DNA of 64,000 bases from Thauera sp. JM12B12 (GCF_039614725.1 NZ_CP154859.1:2604001-2668000); one strand, 5' to 3'. Positions 26,514 to 36,990 are shown, counted from the first letter of the stretch. A program made the numbers and translations. Notes: generated by a model not told the origin, from the sequence alone.

Positions 26514-29111
26514 TCAAACTTCCACCGTATCCGCGACCGAGCGGAATTCCTCGATCTGGTCGAAGTTCATGTAGCGGTAGATGTCGGCGGCCTTCTTGTT
26601 CACCACCTCCACCTGCGCCAGGTACTCCTGCACGGTCGGGATCTTGCCCATCAGCGCGCACACCGCGGCCAGCTCGGCCGAACCAAGATAGACGCGGGTG
26701 TCGATGCCGAGGCGGTTGGGGAAGTTGCGCGTCGAGGTCGACATCGCGGTGCTGCCCTTGCGGATCTGCGCCTGGTTGCCCATGCACAGCGAGCAGCCCG
26801 GCATCTCCATGCGGGCGCCGGACTTGCCGAGCACGCCGTAGTAGCCTTCCTCGTTGAGGATCATCGCGTCCATCTTGGTGGGCGGGGCGATCCACAGGCG
26901 CGTCGGGATGTCGGACTTGCCGTCGAGCACCTTGCCGGCGGCGCGGAAGTGGCCGATGTTGGTCATGCACGAGCCGATGAAGACTTCGTCGATCTTGTCG
27001 CCGGCGACTTCGGACAGCAGCTTGACGTCGTCCGGGTCGTTCGGGCAGGCGACGATCGGCTCCTTGATGTCGGCCAGATCGATCTCGATCACGGCGGCGT
27101 ACTCGGCGTCGGCGTCGCCCGCCAGCAGGGTGCCGTTGGCAATCCAGTCTTCCATCGCCTTGATGCGGCGCTTGAGGGTGCGGGCATCCTGATAGCCGTT
27201 GGCGATCATCCACTTCATCAGGGTGATGTTCGAGTTCATGTACTCGACGATCGGTTCCTTGTTGAGGTGGACCGTGCAGCCGGCGGCGGAGCGCTCGGCC
27301 GAGGCGTCGGTGAGCTCGAAGGCCTGCTCGACCTTGAGATCCGGCAGGCCTTCGATCTCGAGGATGCGACCGGAGAAGATGTTCTTCTTGCCCTTCTTCT
27401 CGACCGTCAGCAGACCGGCCTTGATCGCGTACAGCGGAATGGCGTTGACCAGGTCACGCAGGGTGACGCCCGGCTGCATCGTGCCCTTGAAGCGCACCAG
27501 CACCGATTCCGGCATGTCGAGCGGCATGACGCCGGTCGCCGCGGCGAAGGCGACGAGGCCGGAGCCGGCCGGGAAGGAGATGCCGATCGGGAAGCGGGTG
27601 TGGCTGTCGCCGCCGGTGCCGACGGTGTCGGGCAGCAGCAGGCGGTTGAGCCAGGAGTGGATGACGCCGTCGCCCGGGCGCAGCGACACGCCGCCGCGGG
27701 TGCTGATGAAGCTCGGCAACTCGCGGTGCATCTTGACGTCGACCAGCTTCGGGTAGGCGGCGGTGTGGCAGAAGGACTGCATCACCAGGTCGGCGGAGAA
27801 GCCGAGGCAGGCGAGGTCCTTGAGCTCGTCGCGGGTCATCGGGCCGGTGGTGTCCTGGCTGCCGACGGTGGTCATCTTGGGCTCGCAATAGGTACCCGGG
27901 CGGATGCCCTGGCCTTCCGGCATGCCGCAGGCGCGGCCGACCATCTTCTGCGCCAGCGAGAAGCCCTTGCCGGAATCGGCGGGCGCCTGCGGCAGGCGGA
28001 ACAGCGTCGAAGGCGGCAGGCCGAGGGCCTCGCGCGCCTTGGTGGTGAGGCCACGGCCGATGATCAGCGGGATGCGGCCACCGGCGCGCACTTCGTCGAG
28101 GATCACCAGGGTCTTCAGCTGCGACTCGGCGATCACGACGCCGTTCTTGAGCGCGGTGACCTTGCCGGTGGCGTGGTCGACCTTGAGCTCGATCTCGTCG
28201 CCCATGTCCATCTGGCCGGCGTCGATCTCGATCGGCAGCGCGCCGGCGTCTTCCATGGTGTTGAAGAAGATCGGGGCGATCTTGGAGCCCAGGCACACGC
28301 CGCCGAAGCGCTTGTTCGGGACGAAGGGGATGTCCTCGCCGGTGAACCACAGCACCGAGTTGGTGGCGGACTTGCGCGAGGAACCGGTACCGACCACGTC
28401 CCCGACGTAGGCGACCAGGTTGCCCTTGGCACGCAGCTCTTCGAGGAACTTGACCGGGCCACGCACACCGGCTTCTTCCGGCTCGATCCCCAGACGCGGG
28501 TTCTTGAGCATGGCCAGCGCGTGCAGCGGGATGTCGGGGCGCGACCAGGCGTCGGGCGCGGGCGACAGGTCGTCGGTGTTGGTCTCGCCGGTGACCTTGA
28601 ACACGGTGAGCTTTTGCGAGGCGGGGACTTCGGGGCGGCTGGTGAACCATTCGGCGTCGGCCCACGACTGCATGACGGCCTTGGCATTGGCGTTGCCGGC
28701 GGCGGCCAGTTCCTTGACGTCGTGGAAGTAGTCGAACATCAGCAGGGTTTTCTTCAGACCCTCGGCCGCGACCGCGCCCACTTCGGCATCGGCCAGCAGG
28801 TCGATCATCGGCTTGATGTTGAAGCCACCCAACATGGTGCCGAGCAGCTCGGTGGCCTTGGCGCGCGACACCAGGCCACAGGTCTCCTCACCCTTGGCGA
28901 CCTTGGCCAGGAACTCGGCCTTGACCTTGGCGGCGTCGTCCACACCGGCCGGCACGCGATAGGTGAGCAGCTCGACGAGGAAGGCCTCCTCGCCGGCGGG
29001 GGGGTTCTTCAGCAGTTCGACCAGCTCGGTGACCTGCTGCTTGGACAGCGGCAGCGGCGGGATACCGAGGGCGGCACGTTCGGCGACATGGGCACGGTAG
29101 GCTTCAAGCAC
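26514..29111 (-). CDS. acnB: Aconitate hydratase B (bifunctional 2-methylisocitrate dehydratase type), GTG start
   Basis: This 865-aa aconitase B converts citrate to isocitrate. It has the N-terminal HEAT-like domain ([16 protein letters not shown]...[25 protein letters not shown]), then a swivel domain, then the catalytic domains. [4Fe-4S] ligand cysteines lie in [15 protein letters not shown] (about 708-722) and [12 protein letters not shown] (about 766-777). The GTG at 29111 was chosen over an upstream in-frame ATG: GAGGAAG lies 7 nt before it, homology begins there, and the length then equals E. coli AcnB. Its promoter carries the palindrome shared with the mdh/GntR region. Confidence 0.96.
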   Translation of the reverse strand: MLEAYRAHVAERAALGIPPLPLSKQQVTELVELLKNPPAGEEAFLVELLTYRVPAGVDDAAKVKAEFLAKVAKGEETCGLVSRAKATELLGTMLGGFNIKPMIDLLADAEVGAVAAEGLKKTLLMFDYFHDVKELAAAGNANAKAVMQSWADAEWFTSRPEVPASQKLTVFKVTGETNTDDLSPAPDAWSRPDIPLHALAMLKNPRLGIEPEEAGVRGPVKFLEELRAKGNLVAYVGDVVGTGSSRKSATNSVLWFTGEDIPFVPNKRFGGVCLGSKIAPIFFNTMEDAGALPIEIDAGQMDMGDEIELKVDHATGKVTALKNGVVIAESQLKTLVILDEVRAGGRIPLIIGRGLTTKAREALGLPPSTLFRLPQAPADSGKGFSLAQKMVGRACGMPEGQGIRPGTYCEPKMTTVGSQDTTGPMTRDELKDLACLGFSADLVMQSFCHTAAYPKLVDVKMHRELPSFISTRGGVSLRPGDGVIHSWLNRLLLPDTVGTGGDSHTRFPIGISFPAGSGLVAFAAATGVMPLDMPESVLVRFKGTMQPGVTLRDLVNAIPLYAIKAGLLTVEKKGKKNIFSGRILEIEGLPDLKVEQAFELTDASAERSAAGCTVHLNKEPIVEYMNSNITLMKWMIANGYQDARTLKRRIKAMEDWIANGTLLAGDADAEYAAVIEIDLADIKEPIVACPNDPDDVKLLSEVAGDKIDEVFIGSCMTNIGHFRAAGKVLDGKSDIPTRLWIAPPTKMDAMILNEEGYYGVLGKSGARMEMPGCSLCMGNQAQIRKGSTAMSTSTRNFPNRLGIDTRVYLGSAELAAVCALMGKIPTVQEYLAQVEVVNKKAADIYRYMNFDQIEEFRSVADTVEV

Positions 29112-29183
29112 GGCGACTTCCTCACTAACGTAGTGGCGGTGATCGGGAATCCGGACGGGCAGCACCCGGACGGAACGGTCGTT

Positions 29184-29204
29184 ATTATATGTCTTTTATA
29201 AGAC
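29184..29204 (-). promoter_or_regulatory. acnB promoter with GntR-type operator
   Basis: GTCTTTTATAAGAC (29191-29204) is a near-perfect palindrome. On the minus strand it is followed directly by the perfect -10 TATAAT (29189-29184). No strong -35 lies at 17 bp, so the operator occupies the -35/-10 spacer, a repressor-like position. The flanks ATATGTCTT and TATAAGACT match the GntR/mdh operator (shared ATGTCTTWTATAAGA). Confidence 0.7.
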
Positions 29205-29367
29205 TTGCGGTGCAGTGCAACAGCGGGGTACGAAGACCCGAGAAAAACTCTCGCGATTCTACGCCTTCGTAATGCGCATGGGCGAGTGGCCACCACTGCA
29301 GACGAGCCGCCGCCGGGCAACGCACGCACCCGCCTTCGACGCGCCGCGCTCGCTATACTTCGCCGCC

Positions 29368-29757
29368 ATGAAACCCGCCGACCCCTGCCCCTGCGGCTCC
29401 TCGCACCGCTTTGCGGCATGCTGCGCCCCTGCCCTGTCGGGCGAACGCCCCGCCGCCAGCGCCGAGGAACTGATGCGCTCGCGCTACACCGCATTCGTGC
29501 TGCGCGACGCCGCCTATCTGCTGGCGAGCTGGCACCCGAGCACCCGGCCTGCCACGCTCGCGCTCGACGAAGATCCGCCGCCGAAATGGATCGGCCTGCA
29601 AGTCCGCCGCCACCGCCCGCTGGACGCGGACCATGCCGAGGTCGAGTTCGTCGCGCGCTGCCGTGTCGGCGGCCGGGCGCAGCGCCTGCACGAGACCAGC
29701 CGCTTCGTCCGCGAAGACGGGCGCTGGTACTACCTCGATGGCGACGTGCGCGACTGA
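29368..29757 (+). CDS. YchJ-like SEC-C motif protein
   Basis: This 129-aa protein has an N-terminal SEC-C metal-binding segment (CPCGSSHRFAACCAPALSGERPAASAEELMRSRYTAFVLRD, about 7-47; Cys7, Cys9, Cys18, Cys19). An NTF2-like core of the UPF0225/YchJ family follows (LASWHPSTRP, VEFVARCRVGG, HETSRFVREDGRWYYLDGD at the C-terminus). Function is unknown. It is divergent from acnB. The ATG at 29368 is preferred because the SEC-C motif begins directly after it. A TATACT box at 29354-29359 is so close that a leaderless transcript is possible. Confidence 0.85.
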   Translation: MKPADPCPCGSSHRFAACCAPALSGERPAASAEELMRSRYTAFVLRDAAYLLASWHPSTRPATLALDEDPPPKWIGLQVRRHRPLDADHAEVEFVARCRVGGRAQRLHETSRFVREDGRWYYLDGDVRD

Positions 29758-29883
29758 ACCCGCTCCAGCGCCCCCAAGACAGCCAGCCGGCACGGGCGCA
29801 TAATTTCGCCATCCGCATCGCCTCGTCCGGCCATCCGCCGCATCCCCCAAAGCATCGGCGCCGCGCGCGCCGCAGGGAAGATC

Positions 29884-30267
29884 ATGAACCTCGAGAAAGT
29901 GATTTTCGGTTTCTTCATCGTGCTCGCCGCCACGCTGAACTTCGGTTTCTTCGTCGGCGACATCGAGAACCCTGCCCACCATGACATCTACGAGCTGTTC
30001 GCAGCGCTGGTGGTGAGCCTGATCGCCACCGTGCTCAAGTTCGGCGACCGCACGCAGATTGGCGCCGTGCATCTCTCGACCAGCCTGGTAGCCGACCTGC
30101 AGCTGGTTGCCGCAGCGCTGGTGTGGGGCTACGCGGCGCACGTCCATCCCGGTGGGCTCACTCCGGAGATGACCGCGCGCGTGGTCTCGCTGTCGGGCGG
30201 CGCGCTGTTCGCCAACGTGGTTTCGGTGATCATCCTGATCGCCGAAACGATCATGCAGCGCCGCTGA
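29884..30267 (+). CDS. Small membrane protein, DUF6394-like, partner of a K+ channel gene
   Basis: This 127-aa protein has about four hydrophobic helices (6-26, 38-53, 68-85, 103-122), joined by short loops including ENPAHHDIYEL and KFGDRTQIGAVHLSTSL. No known catalytic motif is present. It is followed after 22 bp by a potassium channel/TrkA-domain gene in the same direction and is probably an auxiliary subunit or regulator; this is inferred from context only. Confidence 0.75.
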   Translation: MNLEKVIFGFFIVLAATLNFGFFVGDIENPAHHDIYELFAALVVSLIATVLKFGDRTQIGAVHLSTSLVADLQLVAAALVWGYAAHVHPGGLTPEMTARVVSLSGGALFANVVSVIILIAETIMQRR

Positions 30268-30289
30268 CCCGCCGCACGAGGCGCCGACC

Positions 30290-32026
30290 GTGCAGGCCCT
30301 GGCCCGCCACCACAGCATCTTCTTCCTGATCATGCGCCGCCTGCGGGCGCCGCTGATCCTGCTCATCGTGCTGTTCGCCGTCGCCGTGCTCGGCCTGACG
30401 CTCGCACCCGGGCCCGTCGTCGATGGCAAGCCCAGCTACCTGAGCTTTTTCCACGCCTTCTATTTCATCAGCTACACGGCCACCACGATCGGTTTCGGCG
30501 AGATCCCCTACACGTTCTCGGACCAGCAACGCCTGTGGGTGGTGATCAGCATCTACCTTTCGGTGATCGGCTGGGCCTACACGCTCGGCTCGGTGTTCAA
30601 CCTGCTCGCCGACCGCAGCCTGCGCCAGGCGATCGCCATGCAGGGCTTCGTGCGCGCGGTGCGCCGGCTGCGCGAACCCTTCTACCTGGTGTGCGGCTAT
30701 GGCGAGACCGGGCGCCTGATCTGCCAGGCGCTCGACCGCATGGGCGTGCGCGCCGTTGTGATCGAGGTGGACGAGAACAAGATCGGCGAACTCGACCTCC
30801 ACGCCTATGCTGCCGACGTGCCCGCGCTGTGCGCCGACGCCAGCAACCCCGAGACGCTCAAGTTCGCCGGGCTCACGCACCCGAGCTGCATCGGCGTGAT
30901 CGCGCTCACCAACGACGACGCCACCAACCTCTCGATCGCGATCAGCGCGCGCCTGCTCGCTCCGCGCCTGCCCGCGCTGTGCCGCGCCGAGCATGTCGCC
31001 ACCGCGGACAACATGGCCTCGTTCGGCACCCGCCACATCATCAACCCCTTCGAGCGCTTCAGCGAGACGCTCGCGCTGTCGCTGCACGCCCCCAAGGCCT
31101 CGCAACTGCTCGGCTGGCTGACCGGCGTACCGGGCAGCGAGGTCGAACAGCGCCGCGACCCGCCGCGCGGACAGTGGATCGTGTGCGGCCATGGCCGCTT
31201 CGGGCGGCAGATGGTGAGCGCGATGGATTCAGAGGCCGTGCCGGTGACCATCATCGACCTCGACCCCAAACCCGACGGCGTCCACCGCTGGGTGCAGGGT
31301 GACGGAACCGGCGCCGAGTCGCTGCGCAGGGCGGGCGTCGAGACCGCGACCGGCATCGTCTGCGGCACCAGCTCCGACACCGACAACCTCTCGATCGCGG
31401 TCACGGCGCGCGACCTGAATCGCGAGCTGTTCGTGATCCTGCGCCAGAACCACGAGTCCAACCGCGCGCTGTTCGACGCCTTCGACGCCGACATCACGGT
31501 GGTGCCCAGCCGGGTCATCGGCCACGAGTGCATCGCCATCCTGAGCACCCCCCTGCTGGTGCCTTTCCTGGACGAAGTGCGGGCGCGCGACGAGGACTGG
31601 TGCGGTACGCAGCTCGACCGCCTGACCGACCGCCTGGGCTGGACCGTGCCCGAGATCCGCAGCGAGCGGATCAACCTGAGCCGCGCGCCGGCGCTGTATC
31701 GACGCCTGATGAAGGGACAGACGGTCACCCTCGACATGCTGCTGCGCTCGCCCTCCGACCGCGCCCGCCGCCTCGACTGCGAGGTGCTGTTCCTCGATCG
31801 CGACGACGACGACCACGTGCTGATGCCCGCGCCGGACGCGACAATCCGCGCCGGAGACGAGCTGCTGCTCGCAGGCAGCCGCGCGGCGCTCAACGACATC
31901 GGCCTGATCATCGCCAACGAGCACACGCTGGCCTACATCCTCACCGGCGAAGACCTGCCGGGCGGCTGGGTCTGGGAGAAGCTCGCGCGCCGCAACCGGC
32001 CACGCACGAATCCCCAGCTGCCCTGA
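30290..32026 (+). CDS. Potassium channel with two RCK/TrkA domains (GTG start)
   Basis: This 578-aa protein has TM1 (about 18-38), a pore loop with filter TATTIGFGE (about 64-72) and TM2 (about 83-103). Two tandem RCK/TrkA-N Rossmann domains follow, at YLVCGYGETGRLICQAL (about 127) and WIVCGHGRFGRQMVSAM (about 297), and a C-terminal TrkA-C-like domain with DDDDHVLMPAP...IRAGDELLLAGS. Filter sequence TTIGFGE departs from canonical TVGYG, though GFG filters are known in K+ channels. Two RCK domains in one chain would give an eight-domain gating ring per tetramer, which is unusual for bacterial channels. The GTG at 30290 has a weak GAGG; an ATG at 30332 is an alternative start. Confidence 0.85.
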   Translation: MQALARHHSIFFLIMRRLRAPLILLIVLFAVAVLGLTLAPGPVVDGKPSYLSFFHAFYFISYTATTIGFGEIPYTFSDQQRLWVVISIYLSVIGWAYTLGSVFNLLADRSLRQAIAMQGFVRAVRRLREPFYLVCGYGETGRLICQALDRMGVRAVVIEVDENKIGELDLHAYAADVPALCADASNPETLKFAGLTHPSCIGVIALTNDDATNLSIAISARLLAPRLPALCRAEHVATADNMASFGTRHIINPFERFSETLALSLHAPKASQLLGWLTGVPGSEVEQRRDPPRGQWIVCGHGRFGRQMVSAMDSEAVPVTIIDLDPKPDGVHRWVQGDGTGAESLRRAGVETATGIVCGTSSDTDNLSIAVTARDLNRELFVILRQNHESNRALFDAFDADITVVPSRVIGHECIAILSTPLLVPFLDEVRARDEDWCGTQLDRLTDRLGWTVPEIRSERINLSRAPALYRRLMKGQTVTLDMLLRSPSDRARRLDCEVLFLDRDDDDHVLMPAPDATIRAGDELLLAGSRAALNDIGLIIANEHTLAYILTGEDLPGGWVWEKLARRNRPRTNPQLP

Positions 32027-32064
32027 GTCCGCTGCCCTCGGCCCGGGGCGCCGCGGGGTTCAGC

Positions 32065-32280
32065 TCAGGGCGCCACCAGCACGATCTCCTCGGCACCGAA
32101 ACGCACGCGCTGTCCGGGGCGCAGCTTGGCCCGCTTGCGGCTCTCGAGCGCGCCGTCGACGCGCACGCGCCCCTCCTCCACCGCGGCATGCGCCGCCCCC
32201 CCGGAATCGACCATCCCGGTTGCCTTGAGCAACTGATCGAGCTGGATGTAGTCCCCGCGCACCGCGAATTCGATGGCCAT
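32065..32280 (-). CDS. S4-domain RNA-binding protein, YbcJ-like
   Basis: This 71-aa single S4 domain reads YIQLDQLLKATGMVDSGGAAHAAVEEGRVRVDGALESRKRAKLRPGQRV (about 11-59), matching the YbcJ family. It probably binds structured RNA (rRNA/tRNA), but the target is not established. It is convergent with the K+ channel gene and divergent from the Ap4A phosphorylase (79 bp between starts). Confidence 0.85.
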   Translation of the reverse strand: MAIEFAVRGDYIQLDQLLKATGMVDSGGAAHAAVEEGRVRVDGALESRKRAKLRPGQRVRFGAEEIVLVAP

Positions 32281-32359
32281 CGCCTTCTCCCGCGCACCGG
32301 AGCTTCGACGCCGGCGCGCTCATGTCAAAATGGCGGCATTCTCGCCCGCCCGTTCCCGC

Positions 32360-33280
32360 ATGACCAGCGCACCCGTACGCCCCGCCCGACCGCCCGTGAC
32401 AGATCCGCTCGCCTCACTCCTCGAACGTGCCGACGCGGTCAGCGCGCGGGCGCGCGAGCGCGGCGCCCTGCAGCCGATTCGCACCGAACAGACCTGGCTG
32501 GAGGATGCGGGCCTGCGCTTCTCGGTGCGCTGGGTGTCCTCGCTCGCGCTCAAGGACCGTGCCCGCGTCGACACCGTGATCCGCCGCCGCCCCGACTTCA
32601 ATCCCTTCCTGCCTCCGGAGCCGAGCCTCACCGTGGGGGAGCTCGGCCCCCGACATCTCGTGGTGCTGAACAAGTTCCCGGTGATCGAACGCCACCTTCT
32701 GATCGTTACCCGGCACTTCGAGGACCAGTGTGCGCCGCTGAGACGCTCCGACTTCGAGGCGCTCGGTGCGCTCATCGCCCGCCACGGAGGACTCGGCTTC
32801 TACAACGGCGGACGGATCGCGGGTGCGAGCCAGTCGCACAAGCATCTGCAGTGGGTACCCGAAAGCGCCGCCAGCCTCGACGACTTCCTGCCCGAAACGC
32901 CGGCGGCCGATGCCCACGGGTTATTCACGAATGCGCTGCTGCCCTGGGCGCACGCCTTCGTACGTCTGGATGACGGCGGCGGGGCGCTCGCGACGCTGCC
33001 GGGCGCGGCGGCCGGCGCACGCCTGGAGGCCGCTTTCCACCAGGCCTGCCGCGCACTCGAGCTGCCTGTCGACGCGGACCCGATGCCGCCCTACAACCTC
33101 CTCGTCAGCCGCAGGGCGCTGCTGCTGGTGCCACGCCGAGAGGAGAAGTGGCAGGACGTGTCGGTGAATTCGCTCGCCTACGCCGGCTCGCTTTTCGTGC
33201 GGGATCCCGAGCAGATCGACCGCCTGCGCGCCTGCGGCCCGCTCGCGGTGCTCGCCGCGGTGGGGCGGCCGACACACTGA
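32360..33280 (+). CDS. Diadenosine tetraphosphate phosphorylase / ATP adenylyltransferase (APA1/2-like)
   Basis: This 306-aa HIT-superfamily protein has FNPFLPPEPSLTVGELGPRHLVVLNKFPVIERHLLIVTRHFEDQ (about 81-124). The HIT-related active-site segment is GASQSHKHLQWVP (about 157-169, HxHxQ-like). A C-terminal domain contains YNLLVSRRALLLVPRREEKW (about 247-266). It splits Ap4A to ATP and ADP using phosphate. Start at the ATG 32360; upstream frame overlaps the divergent S4 gene and shows no homology. Confidence 0.85.
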   Translation: MTSAPVRPARPPVTDPLASLLERADAVSARARERGALQPIRTEQTWLEDAGLRFSVRWVSSLALKDRARVDTVIRRRPDFNPFLPPEPSLTVGELGPRHLVVLNKFPVIERHLLIVTRHFEDQCAPLRRSDFEALGALIARHGGLGFYNGGRIAGASQSHKHLQWVPESAASLDDFLPETPAADAHGLFTNALLPWAHAFVRLDDGGGALATLPGAAAGARLEAAFHQACRALELPVDADPMPPYNLLVSRRALLLVPRREEKWQDVSVNSLAYAGSLFVRDPEQIDRLRACGPLAVLAAVGRPTH

Positions 33281-33317
33281 GTCACGGGGCCCGGCGCTGC
33301 GCGGGGTTTTCGGTCGG

Positions 33318-33677
33318 TCAGGCCGCGCGCGGCAAGGGCGCCTGCGGCAGCGGCGGCAGGCCGATGGTGGCGCGCAGCTCGTCGCACTTCGGGTTGGGCG
33401 TGCCGTCCTCGAAATACACCGGAAATTCGCGGCAGGGCGTTGGCCGGTTCTCGTAGATCGTGCACGCCACCTGCTTGCCGACTTCGCCGGAGAGCGCCGA
33501 ACAGCGCCGCGGCACCTCGTTGCTGCCCTTCATGCAACGCATCGTGTGGTTGAGCTTCTCGGTCATGTGCGCGGGAACGAACCCCCCGGGGGCGTCGTCC
33601 GCCTCGGCCCAGTAGAAGGAGATGCGAAAGTGTGTGCAGCAGATGCCGCAATCGAGGCAGGGATTGAAGCTTTCCAT
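33318..33677 (-). CDS. YkgJ-family zinc/iron-chelating cysteine-cluster protein
   Basis: This 119-aa protein contains the YkgJ/UPF0153 cysteine cluster: MESFNPCLDCGICCTHFRI (Cys7, 10, 13, 14), a central CSAL and CTIYENRPTPCREFP (about 71-85). These cysteines probably bind a metal cluster; function is unknown. The ATG at 33677 is chosen because the cluster begins immediately after it. It lies 197 bp from UPF0149 with an AT-rich stretch (33752-33790) that may carry its promoter. Confidence 0.8.
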   Translation of the reverse strand: MESFNPCLDCGICCTHFRISFYWAEADDAPGGFVPAHMTEKLNHTMRCMKGSNEVPRRCSALSGEVGKQVACTIYENRPTPCREFPVYFEDGTPNPKCDELRATIGLPPLPQAPLPRAA

Positions 33678-33874
33678 GAGGGAGAAGCGCGCGCGATGGG
33701 TGAATGGGCGCGCGGATTCTATCCGTTCCCGCGCGCCGTTCAATACCCCGCAATCCCTTTTTTAATCAATAGCCTGCAAACTTTTTTGGCCAAACATTCA
33801 GGCGCTGCGCCAGCGCATTCGTGACGCCCTCTGCGCGCTCGCCGGCCACTCTGCGGCAGTGGCGACTCCCGGCC

Positions 33875-34633
<759 letters not shown>

Positions 34634-34721
34634 GGCAATCTCCTGTGATCGGCGGCAAGGGTGGCCCAAGCGACCGCGGCGGGCAAGTCAATTGTGCGGG
34701 CGCAAGCGCCCGCATGGGTGC

Positions 34722-35417
34722 TCAGCGCCGCGCGGCGGTCGGCGCGCCGGCGCCGAGGTCCATCTCGAGGCGGTACAGCGTCTGTCCGGAATCGCGGTAC
34801 TTGCGCTCGAAGGGCGTCAACGGCACGTCGGCGACGAAGGGCACGCCGCTCGCCGGCCGCCCGGTGAGCTCGGCGAGCGCAAGCGCGAACTCGTCGATAT
34901 AGACACCCCAGTTGCTGCGACATTCCAGCACCCCGCCGAGGCGCGCGATCCAGGGGAACACCGGATGCGCATGCCAGCGCCGGCCGAGATGGCCGATCTT
35001 CGGCCACGGATTCGGGTACAGGATGTAGTGGCGCGCGAGGCGCAGCCCGCGTTCGTCGAGCAGGCGCCAGAAGTCGACCAGGTCCGCGCGCACGAACACC
35101 ATGTTGCGCGGCAACAGGGCCTCGGGATAGGGCTTGCGGCGGTTCAGGCGATCCTCGGACTGATCGACACCGATCACCCAGTGATCGGGATGCTGGCGGG
35201 CGATCTGGATCGTGCTGTGGCCAACGCCGCAGCCGGCGTCGAGGATCAGCGGCGCCTTGCCGTCCCAGCCCGCCAGGCTGGCCGCAAGCGCTGCCCGGTT
35301 GTACTCGGCGAAGGGCTTGCGAAAGGGCTCGGAGAGATGCTTGCGCACGCGTTCAAGCAGGCCTTCATGGACACCCTGCTGCGCGCTCTGCGGGATACGG
35401 GAATTGGCGTAACTCAT
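34722..35417 (-). CDS. Short TrmB-like tRNA (guanine-N7)-methyltransferase family protein
   Basis: This 231-aa SAM-dependent methyltransferase has motif I ILDAGCGVGHSTIQIA (about 58-73), VIGVDQSEDRL (about 81) and a catalytic-type loop LYPNPWPKIGHLGRRWH (about 136-152). Classical TrmB has FPDPWPKxRHxKRR at that position and an N-terminal RxGR-type signature; here both are altered. It may be a paralogue acting on a different tRNA or a divergent TrmB. The open frame extends upstream through dusC, but the ATG at 35417 is the natural start. It lies 31 bp after dusC. Confidence 0.75.
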   Translation of the reverse strand: MSYANSRIPQSAQQGVHEGLLERVRKHLSEPFRKPFAEYNRAALAASLAGWDGKAPLILDAGCGVGHSTIQIARQHPDHWVIGVDQSEDRLNRRKPYPEALLPRNMVFVRADLVDFWRLLDERGLRLARHYILYPNPWPKIGHLGRRWHAHPVFPWIARLGGVLECRSNWGVYIDEFALALAELTGRPASGVPFVADVPLTPFERKYRDSGQTLYRLEMDLGAGAPTAARR

Positions 35418-35448
35418 CGGTTTCTCGGCAATGCGGGTGCGATGACGA

Positions 35449-36501
35449 TTACGCCGCGCAGCCCACGGCAGGTTCCGCGCACGGCAGCGCTGCAGCGGCA
35501 AGGGCGTGACCCGGCGCTGCATCCACAGGCTGCCGGCACAGCGGCACACCGTGGCGCGCGAGGACCCCGTCGACCTCGGCCAGCGCGCGCAGGGGACGGA
35601 TTTCGGCAAACAGCGCGCGTGCGCCGGCGTAATGACGGGCGAGCAGGTGCAGCCACTGCTTGATGCGGCCGGGAGCATGGCGGGCCTCGACCTTGGCCCG
35701 CACGCGGTCGCGAAATTCGCCGAGCAGCGGCAGCAGCACCTGCCACTCGTGCGCGCGCTCCGCGCCATCGGGCGCATCGAGCCGCCCGGCGCGGATCCGG
35801 CAGGCGAGGAACGGGTCGGCGACAGCGCCACGGCCCAGCATGACGTCGTCGACACCGGACACGGAACGACAGCGCAGCCAGTCGGCGGCGGTCCACACCT
35901 CCCCGTTGGCCACCACCGGAACATCGACCGCTTCGTCCACCCGTGCCACCCATTCCCAGTGCGCGGGCGGACGGTAGCCGTCCTGCTTGGTACGCGCATG
36001 CACCACGAGCAAGCGGGCACCGCCGTCGGCCAGGGCCTGCGCACATTCGGCGGCGCGACCCGGATCGCGTACGCCGAGGCGCATCTTCGCGCTCAGGGGC
36101 ACTGCGCGGGGCAGCGCGGCGGAGACCGCCTGGGCGATGCGAAACAGCAGCTCGGGCTCGTCCAGCAGCACCGCGCCGCCACGGTGGCGATTGACGGTGG
36201 GCGCCGGGCAGCCGAAGTTGAGATCGATGCCCGCCGGCCGCAGACGTGCGAGGCGCACCGCGTTGGCCGCCATGCACTGCGGGTCGGAGCCGAGAAGCTG
36301 GACGCGCACCTCGGTTCCGCCCGGAGTCCGGCTGGCATGGTCGAGTTCGGGTGCGATGCGACGGAAGAAACGGTCGGGCAGCAGCGTGCCGGAGACGCGC
36401 GCGAACTCGCTCACCGCATAGTCGTAGCCGCCCGTGCGCGTGATCGTCGCGCGCAGAACGTCGTCGAGCAGACCTTCCATCGGAGCAAGCAGCAGGCGCA
36501 C
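35449..36501 (-). CDS. dusC: tRNA-dihydrouridine(16) synthase DusC (GTG start)
   Basis: This 350-aa FMN-dependent Dus has [34 protein letters not shown] at the N-terminus. The catalytic cysteine lies in [20 protein letters not shown] (about 95-114). FMN/phosphate contacts are [27 protein letters not shown] and [11 protein letters not shown]. The APTVNRH variant after the Cys is characteristic of DusC rather than DusA/B. GTG at 36501 follows GGGGAGGA by 5 nt. It precedes the TrmB-like gene in the same direction, giving a small tRNA-modification operon. Confidence 0.9.
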   Translation of the reverse strand: MRLLLAPMEGLLDDVLRATITRTGGYDYAVSEFARVSGTLLPDRFFRRIAPELDHASRTPGGTEVRVQLLGSDPQCMAANAVRLARLRPAGIDLNFGCPAPTVNRHRGGAVLLDEPELLFRIAQAVSAALPRAVPLSAKMRLGVRDPGRAAECAQALADGGARLLVVHARTKQDGYRPPAHWEWVARVDEAVDVPVVANGEVWTAADWLRCRSVSGVDDVMLGRGAVADPFLACRIRAGRLDAPDGAERAHEWQVLLPLLGEFRDRVRAKVEARHAPGRIKQWLHLLARHYAGARALFAEIRPLRALAEVDGVLARHGVPLCRQPVDAAPGHALAAAALPCAEPAVGCAA

Positions 36502-36594
36502 CCCATCCTCCCCGCCGTGGGCGGCACGATATCGAACAGGGGCGCGATTGTACCGGACGCATGACCGCCATGCCGCGGGCGCGCTCGGTTTTCC

Positions 36595-36623
36595 TTGCAA
36601 GCGAAGGCCTACTCCAGGATAAT
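36595..36623 (+). promoter_or_regulatory. rpmE promoter (sigma-70 type)
   Basis: TTGCAA (36595-36600), a 17-bp spacer and GATAAT (36618-36623) lie 60 bp before the rpmE start. It falls in the divergent gap with dusC. Confidence 0.6.
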
Positions 36624-36683
36624 CGTGGGCTTTACTACACAGGGCGGTCACATCCGCCGCCCGCCAGATTCCAGGAAGCCATC

Positions 36684-36902
36684 ATGAAAGCGGACATCCA
36701 TCCGAAGTACAACGAAGTGAACGTGACCTGCTCCTGCGGCAACACTTTCACCACCCGCTCCACGCTGGGCAAGCCCCAGTACCACGTCGAAGTGTGCTCC
36801 GCCTGCCACCCCTTCTACACCGGCAAGCAGAAGATCGTCGACACCGCCGGTCGTGTCGAGCGCTTCCGCCAGAAGTACGGCAACGTCCAGCGCGCCAGCT
36901 GA
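36684..36902 (+). CDS. rpmE: 50S ribosomal protein L31 (zinc-binding C+ form)
   Basis: This 72-aa L31 reads [22 protein letters not shown] with cysteines at 16 and 18, then [16 protein letters not shown] with Cys 37 and 40. This is the zinc-coordinating set of the primary L31 (RpmE) as opposed to the cysteine-free YkgM form used under zinc limitation. Its own promoter and a strong downstream terminator make it monocistronic. Confidence 0.97.
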   Translation: MKADIHPKYNEVNVTCSCGNTFTTRSTLGKPQYHVEVCSACHPFYTGKQKIVDTAGRVERFRQKYGNVQRAS

Positions 36903-36965
36903 TCGGACACCGGCCTGCGGGCCGGGTCCTGAAGTCCGCACGGGCGAGCCACGATCGTCCGCCAG

Positions 36966-36990
36966 AAAGGCAGCCTCGGCTGCCTTTTTT
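36966..36990 (+). terminator. Intrinsic terminator after rpmE
   Basis: AAAGGCAGCC (36966-36975), loop TC, GGCTGCCTTT, continuing into TTT: a near-perfect 9-10-bp stem ending in a six-T run. Strong rho-independent terminator. Confidence 0.9.

Noticed and set aside
35418..36044. 209-residue N-terminal extension of the TrmB-like frame
   Set aside because: It lies within dusC in a different frame, rich in Arg/Pro/Cys with no methyltransferase or RNA-binding motif.
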